DNA of 64,000 nucleotides, taken from contig MU385718.1 in NCBI GenBank assembly GCA_022497155.1, forward strand, positions 992,001 to 1,056,000. Reading direction: 5' to 3'. The notes below the pieces were generated by a model. The model was not told the origin of the DNA. It did not search any database and worked only from the letters and a program-made list of their open reading frames with translations. Positions 58,831-64,000 of this stretch are shown here, piece after piece. The stretch's first letter is position 1. Every line of letters starts with the position of its first letter. The translations under genes and the position numbers were made by a program. Source of the DNA: Whalleya microplaca (taxonomy: Eukaryota; Ascomycota; Sordariomycetes; Xylariales; Xylariaceae).

Positions 58831-59416
58831 GATAATCGATATACCTAAAGACATTTTAAAGAAAGAATATATAACTAAATCGGAACTAGACGATATAATA
58901 AATAATTTCGGATATTTAACTTTCGAAATAGCAATCTATAATAATTTTAAATCCAAAATTATCGACAGATATAAAACTAACAAACAACTTAATAAATTAA
59001 TAAAACAGCTAGTTAAAAATTAAACTATACGGGATAAAAGACTAACTAAATTATAAAACGAGATTAATAAGGTTAATAAAAAAAACAAACGTAAAAATCT
59101 AAAATAGTAATATCGATATATATTAATCGATAAATTACTATATTATATCATTTCTGCAAAAAAGAAAAAACTATATATTTTAATAATATATATAAACGGC
59201 ATTTTCGAATTAGTATATAATAATAAATACTATTTTAGCCCTAAGCGAATAATATAAAACTTCGACAGAATTACAATTTAAAACCTAACAAAAAAAGTAA
59301 AGATTTATATTAACCACTACTTATAATGCTTAGAACTTAAACAAAACAAAAACAAGCTAATAAAAAAACTATTATTTATTAATAACCCTACTATACCTTT
59401 TTATACCGTAATATAA

Positions 59417-59990
59417 GACTTTATTATAAAATTACCGACAGTTTTATCGAAAGGCTACTTTTAGTATATTAACGGATATAACAATTTCGATATATTAATA
59501 ATTACGGTATATAAATTTAACAAAAAAGGTATATTAATATTAAAATACGTTATATATAAAGCTAAAGATTAGGCGATATTAATATTACGCGTATTTTTAT
59601 TATACGACTAAAAAATTTTATTTAAAACTATATCAGATAAAAATCCGAAATTTATATCTAATATATGGCAAATAATATTCGCTAGACTTAATATTAAACT
59701 AATAATATCGATAAACTACTACCTTTAAATTAACAGATAATCCGAACGACAGAATTAAAACGTTAAAATAGCTATATAATATTACTATAATATAACGGAT
59801 ATACTATAGCCGGATATTATACTAGTATTATAATATAACCTTAATAATTTTAAGTTATCGATATTAAATAAATCGCTAAATAAAATAATTTATAGTTTTA
59901 AACCTAAATTAGTTATATCATTACTGGAGATATTATATAACAGTATTAATTTCGATATAATAAAATAACTTTATTAAAAAGAAGCAAAAA
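59417..59990 (+). pseudogene. Integrase core relic
   Basis: DFI with LPT at 59417 starts the core. NGYNNFDILIITVYKF follows, then SDKNPKFIS near 59634-59663 (a decayed S-D-R-D-P-K-F), then a Y-Q-T-D-G-Q-S-E-R-like region with stops. The D,D(35)E layout of retroviral-type integrases is recognisable. Confidence 0.8.
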
Positions 59991-60397
59991 TAGCTATTAA
60001 CTTTATAGCTATAGACTTAAAAATTAAATACGATAGTAAATATAACCCTATCGCTTTCGATATCGGCAATAAAATATATCTACAACTTTATAAAAGTTAT
60101 ACCTTACCTAGTAAACCACTATAAAAATAGTCGAAATAACAAATAAGCCCGTTAATAGTTATTAAACAAATCGGCGATCTAACTTATAAACTTAATTTCT
60201 TATAACATTAGCGAATATATTAAATAATCTTAGTCGCACACTTATTTCCCGCTCTAAAGGGACTAAACCCTTATAATTAAAAGCAACCAGTACCTAAATA
60301 AGTTATTATTAAAAAAAATAACGACAAATTTAAATCGTACGAAATAAAACGACTATTAAAACGACAGATTAACTATACCGGAAAAAGGCTAATTTTA

Positions 60398-60490
60398 AAA
60401 TATCTCGTTAAATAAAAAGGTTATATAATAATCGATAATTAATAGTACCCAAAAGAATTATTTATATAAAATGCGGCAAAACTAATAATA
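60398..60490 (+). pseudogene. Chromodomain relic at integrase C-terminus
   Basis: KYLVK-stop-KGY, with the stop at a former Trp codon, then a WYP/KELF-type strand and NAAKL, match the chromodomain core (a YLVKWKGY pattern) that chromoviral integrases use to target heterochromatin. Confidence 0.75.
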
Positions 60491-63457
60491 AAATTCGATA
60501 TTAAATATAAACTAACTTTAAAAAAACTAAAATATAAAAAAACAAATAATAAGCTAGCATAAACAAAAGTACTAGAAATAATAAACAATTAGAAACCAGT
60601 CGATATTATACTAAAAACAAATATAAAAATACCGATACCTTAATAAAAATTATTAAATTAGCATACGCTATTGACAAATAAAATTAACGATAGTATAGTA
60701 TACGATAACTACGATATAAAATAACAATTAATATACCCTATCGACAGACTATATTAATTAATAATATTATAACTAACTCGACATAATAGCTAAATACTAT
60801 TACTAGCACCTTCTTTATAATAATAACAACTTATTATATTTTTACTACCACCTTATAATAACAACAATTTACTATAACCTTACTACTATCTTACAACCGA
60901 CTTATATATACTTTAATTATACATACCCCATATATATCTTATACATACATCCTTTCTACAAATACTTTCCCTTTAACTTAACTACTTCTATTTTTTACAA
61001 CTGCCTCAATCCTTACAATAATTACAACTACAATAATTTCGACTATTAATATAATATCGACATTTCTTACGCCTAACGATATACCGTAAAAATATATCGA
61101 CAATATTTAATAACCGATAACCAGTAATATAGCTAATTATTTCGATACAATCAACTGGGGGAAAAAAAAAGTTAACCTAAAACCCTCGGAATAACGCCGT
61201 TTCCGTAAAAAAAAAAAACATTAACGCGGTAATTAATAAAATTAAATCAGTAATAAAGGTTAACAATTTCGCAAATAAATAACGCCGTCTATACGTCAAT
61301 AAAAACAACTATAAAATTAACGACATAGCCCTAGCTATATCTGCCGATAACCCTGAAAAATACTAAAAAAATATAATAAAATACTACTTACTAAAAAAAC
61401 ACGTTAATAATAACGGTATTATAAAAGCATTATTTCAAATATCTTTCTATATATAGCTAAACGTTACTAAACCCTATCGAAATATTAAACAAAAATTAAA
61501 ATTAATTAAACAAAAGAAATTATTATCGAATTAATAAACCCGTTAAAATTGGGAGCTCCCAACCGCCAAAAAGCTTAAAACTATTAGAATATACAGCGAT
61601 ATCTCGTAAAAAATAAAAGTAATATCTAATATTATCGATACTTTACTTCACTAATACAAACTAATTTAACTATTATAACCAAAAAGCGCCCAAATTATAC
61701 TATCGTTCTAAAAAATAATAGCCCCGGATTTAACGTAACTAAAACCGGAACCCGCCTAATTATTAACGCTAGATCTATTAACGCTAAATTTACCTATCGA
61801 TAATAACAAAAATAACAATAAATAAAATAACAGTAATAAGAAATATAATAATAGCGAAAGAAATAATAACAATAGCGACCTAAAAAACAATAATAATAAC
61901 GACAATAAAATGCCGCTATAAAACCTAATCCTAATTAAACCTATTACCGATAGCACGAAAGAAATAACGTTAAGATTTTTTAAATCGGAAAACAACTTTA
62001 CTATTAAAATCGCAGAAATCGAAAAAGCAATCTAAAATATATAATAATATAACTATATCGATAAAATAAAATTTAATAACGCAGTTAATAAAATACAAAT
62101 TAATATATTATAAATAATTAATAAGTTTAAAACAGATATCGCAAATAAGAACGAAATATAACGTTACATCGCCGAGATTTTATACCGCATCAATTTTAAT
62201 ATCGATAAAAAATACATATAATTAATAAAAATATCGACTAAAAACTTAAAGCAATTAAAAAAAGCCTCGGAACCATTAACAATAATATCGATAAAAAAAT
62301 AGCGAGCGTATTATAACATTATATACTGTAATTTTAAATAGTAAACTATATAATAACGATTATCGATTTTAAACATCTAAAGCGACGTATTAAAAAGCAA
62401 ATTAAAAAAAGCACTAAAAACTTAAGCCGCTAAATCAATCGATTAATAATATAATCCCTAAAATCCAAGCTATCGTAACTACTTAAACTAAAGGAAGTAG
62501 TAATTACGCCAACTAAAAAGCCTAAGTCAATTAAGCCAAAAAACTAGCAACTATAGCACAAAAACCTAAACCATCGATAACGGCACTAGCAAAAGAAGCC
62601 AAGCCACCGATAGCAGTAATAATAGCATTACTAAAGGCACCTATACCCGAGCCATTAACACCACTAAAAATATCGATAATACTTAAGCCTCCGAAACTAA
62701 CTAAGTAATTACCGAAACTAACTAAGCAAAAACCGCTAAAATCAATTAAATAAAAACCGCTTATTATTAAACTGCTAATAAAGCCTTAATACGTTAATAA
62801 TAATAATAATAATAGTAACGATAACAATAATACGGCACCCTTTTTATATAAGCCATAACTATAAAAACGCAAGAAAAAGTTTTCTAGCGCCCTTATTTTA
62901 TTAGCAAAAAAACGTTAGGCCTTTTTTCGTTTAATTAGTATTAATTTTTTCCGTAACTATATATATCCGCTTTTTTAATACAATTATTTTCCATACTATC
63001 GACTACTCTCGCTTATTAATTAATATATATACTACTTTTTATTAAAAAGCAATCCCTTATTACAGCACTAATATATATACTGCCTTATATATAATTATTC
63101 CTTACTCGTTATATTATCTTTACGGCATTAATATACGTACTATCTCTATAACCGTTTTTAAACATCAATTAATATATATACTATCTTTTAATATAATAAC
63201 TAGCATCGATATATATATTATTTTTATATATATTACCGCTTCCCTCGCCTTAATAATATATAACATTAATATTAACTAAAAAGCCATCAATTTTTCCTTT
63301 ATTAATTTCCTTTATTACGTTAAAAAAAAAGTAAAAAGATAAAAATCAAGGCGAAAAAAACATCCACTTAGCTATAGCTTAAAAAATCAAAATCAAGAAG
63401 AGTTTTTCTTTTGTTATATTAAAAAAGAGAGAAAAATCGACGGGTCGTCGATCATTT
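60491..63457 (+). other. Unassigned 3' segment of the retroelement
   Basis: About 2.97 kb between the chromodomain and the polypurine tract, RIP-mutated. An open stretch on the minus strand at 61756-61995 reflects base composition only. A Lys/Pro-rich translated region lies near 62480-62700. I cannot say whether it is an extra ORF, a displaced gag, or a nested insertion. Confidence 0.5.
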
Positions 63458-63471
63458 CGTAAAGGGGCAGT
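63458..63471 (+). other. Polypurine tract next to the 3' LTR
   Basis: GTAAAGGGGCAGT directly abuts the start of the 3' LTR. It is the primer site for plus-strand DNA synthesis in LTR elements, and it fixes the element on the plus strand. It is one of the few non-mutated G-runs in the block. Confidence 0.7.
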
Positions 63472-63562
63472 TATTAAGCCTTAGCTATAACTACATATAA
63501 GTCCCTTCGGGACTTATTATTAATTAATAAAACCAAGCTTCATTACATACACAGGTCATACA
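63472..63562 (+). repeat. 3' LTR, 91 bp
   Basis: Starts TATTAAGCC and ends TCATACA. It contains a perfect 7-bp hairpin AAGTCCC-TTC-GGGACTT at 63499-63515. At seven of eight differing sites it keeps C where the 5' LTR has T. Confidence 0.85.
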
Positions 63563-63567
63563 GATTT
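63563..63567 (+). repeat. Right target-site duplication GATTT
   Basis: Matches 52917-52921 exactly. Confidence 0.8.
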
Positions 63568-64000
63568 AATAATAATTTATTTAAGTTTATTTTATTAAAA
63601 ACTAAAGATTAATAATAATAATATTTAAGCACCACTTATTATATTATTTCCCGTAAGTTTTTATCGTTTTAGTTTAAATTTTAAGCGTTTTTTATATGTA
63701 AAACGGTTAATTTTATATTAATTAATAACTTTTAATTAATTTTCGCGATTTATAGCCTTATTAAAAAATATTATATTAATAATAATAATATTTATATAAT
63801 ATTTATAATAATTTATAAAGCTTTTACGTTATATATAAATACCTTTATTATTTTTATTTATTTCAATTTTTAGTTTTTCGTAATTTAATTATTATTATAT
63901 ATTTTAGATTTTTTAAATAACATATAAAAAATTTAATATTACATAAATATAACGTTAAAATATATCGTAATTTAACCATTTAAATAAATTTAACTATAGT
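63568..64000. other. AT-rich flank right of the retroelement
   Basis: TA-rich, RIP-like DNA with no recognisable domain. It shows that the retroelement sits within an older repeat-derived block. Confidence 0.6.

Larger units (their letters stand above)
52922..63562 (+). mobile_element. RIP-decayed Ty3/gypsy chromovirus-like LTR retrotransposon
   Basis: A 10.64-kb element bounded by 91-bp LTRs and GATTT duplications. Relic domains in plus-strand order: a possible gag start at 53739, reverse transcriptase with a decayed Y-x-D-D at 57919-57930, the end of RNase H at 58769-58830, integrase core at about 59417-59990 and a chromodomain at about 60398-60490. RT-RNase H-INT-chromodomain order is that of Ty3/gypsy chromoviruses. 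All frames are broken by RIP stops, and RT lies in a different frame from RNase H/INT, so at least one net indel exists. A polypurine tract (63461-63470) abuts the 3' LTR. The element cannot be active. The segment between the chromodomain and the 3' LTR (2.9 kb) is unexplained. Confidence 0.85.
51780..64000. other. AT-rich RIP-mutated block (heterochromatin-like)
   Basis: From about 51780 to the window end the DNA turns TA-dominated, with stop codons in every frame and hardly any CpA/TpG. Between 52680 and 61750 no frame reaches about 60 codons, although translated relics of retroelement domains remain. This is the mark of RIP (C-to-T on either strand in repeated DNA before meiosis). The block includes the LTR element 52922-63562 and older AT-rich flanks. 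One island (about 52140-52690) is not mutated. The right edge lies outside the window. Confidence 0.9.

Noticed and set aside
61756..61995. 79-codon open frame on the minus strand in the retroelement
   Set aside because: Leu/Phe/Ser-rich low complexity caused by TA-rich, RIP-mutated DNA, with no homology signal.

Overview
The window comes from the nuclear genome of a filamentous ascomycete (Pezizomycotina, most likely Sordariomycetes). The evidence is the many 50-110 nt introns with GTAAGT-type donors and CTRAC-like branch points, the histone and housekeeping gene sequences, and a 12 kb AT-rich block showing the C-to-T / G-to-A decay of RIP (repeat-induced point mutation). There are no bacterial, phage or CRISPR features.

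Layout. About 0.5-51.7 kb is gene-bearing DNA of ordinary composition: SMC6 (+), COQ9 (-), a 6.5 kb gene-poor stretch, a Gbp2/Hrb1-like SR-type RNA-binding protein (+) with an 8-nt micro-exon, a small Cys-rich protein (+), SRP14 (-), SGD1/NOM1 (+), dihydrolipoamide dehydrogenase (+), cystathionine gamma-synthase (-), a cytosine-deaminase-like amidohydrolase (+), an SPX-RING ubiquitin ligase (-), JJJ1/DNAJC21 (+), ATG4 (-), SQS1 (+), divergent histones H2B (-) and H2A (+), an LYR complex I subunit (-), KGD2 (+), and an orphan 395-aa protein (+) with a possible Fe(II)/2-oxoglutarate oxygenase signature. Exon joins were built by hand from splice signals, reading phase and family similarity. Most join in frame to a full-length product.

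From about 51.78 kb to the end the composition collapses into TA-rich DNA with almost no open reading frames. The core is one RIP-decayed LTR retroelement, 52922-63562. It has 91-bp LTRs that match except for transitions, a 5-bp target duplication (GATTT), a polypurine tract, and relics of reverse transcriptase, RNase H, integrase and a chromodomain in Ty3/gypsy (chromovirus) order. A non-mutated GC-normal island (about 52140-52690) sits just upstream and has features of a separate LTR on the minus strand.

Functional themes. Several genes serve mitochondrial metabolism: COQ9, LPD1, KGD2 and the complex I LYR subunit. LPD1 (E3) and KGD2 (E2) are partners in the 2-oxoglutarate dehydrogenase complex. 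Others serve RNA and ribosome biogenesis (SGD1, JJJ1, SQS1, Gbp2-like, SRP14) or chromatin and DNA repair (SMC6, H2A, H2B). No multi-gene cluster for a new pathway was seen. The most unusual items are the micro-exon, the orphan oxygenase-like gene beside the heterochromatin-like block, the short-LTR chromovirus with about 3 kb of unexplained sequence 3' of its chromodomain, and the island spared from RIP.
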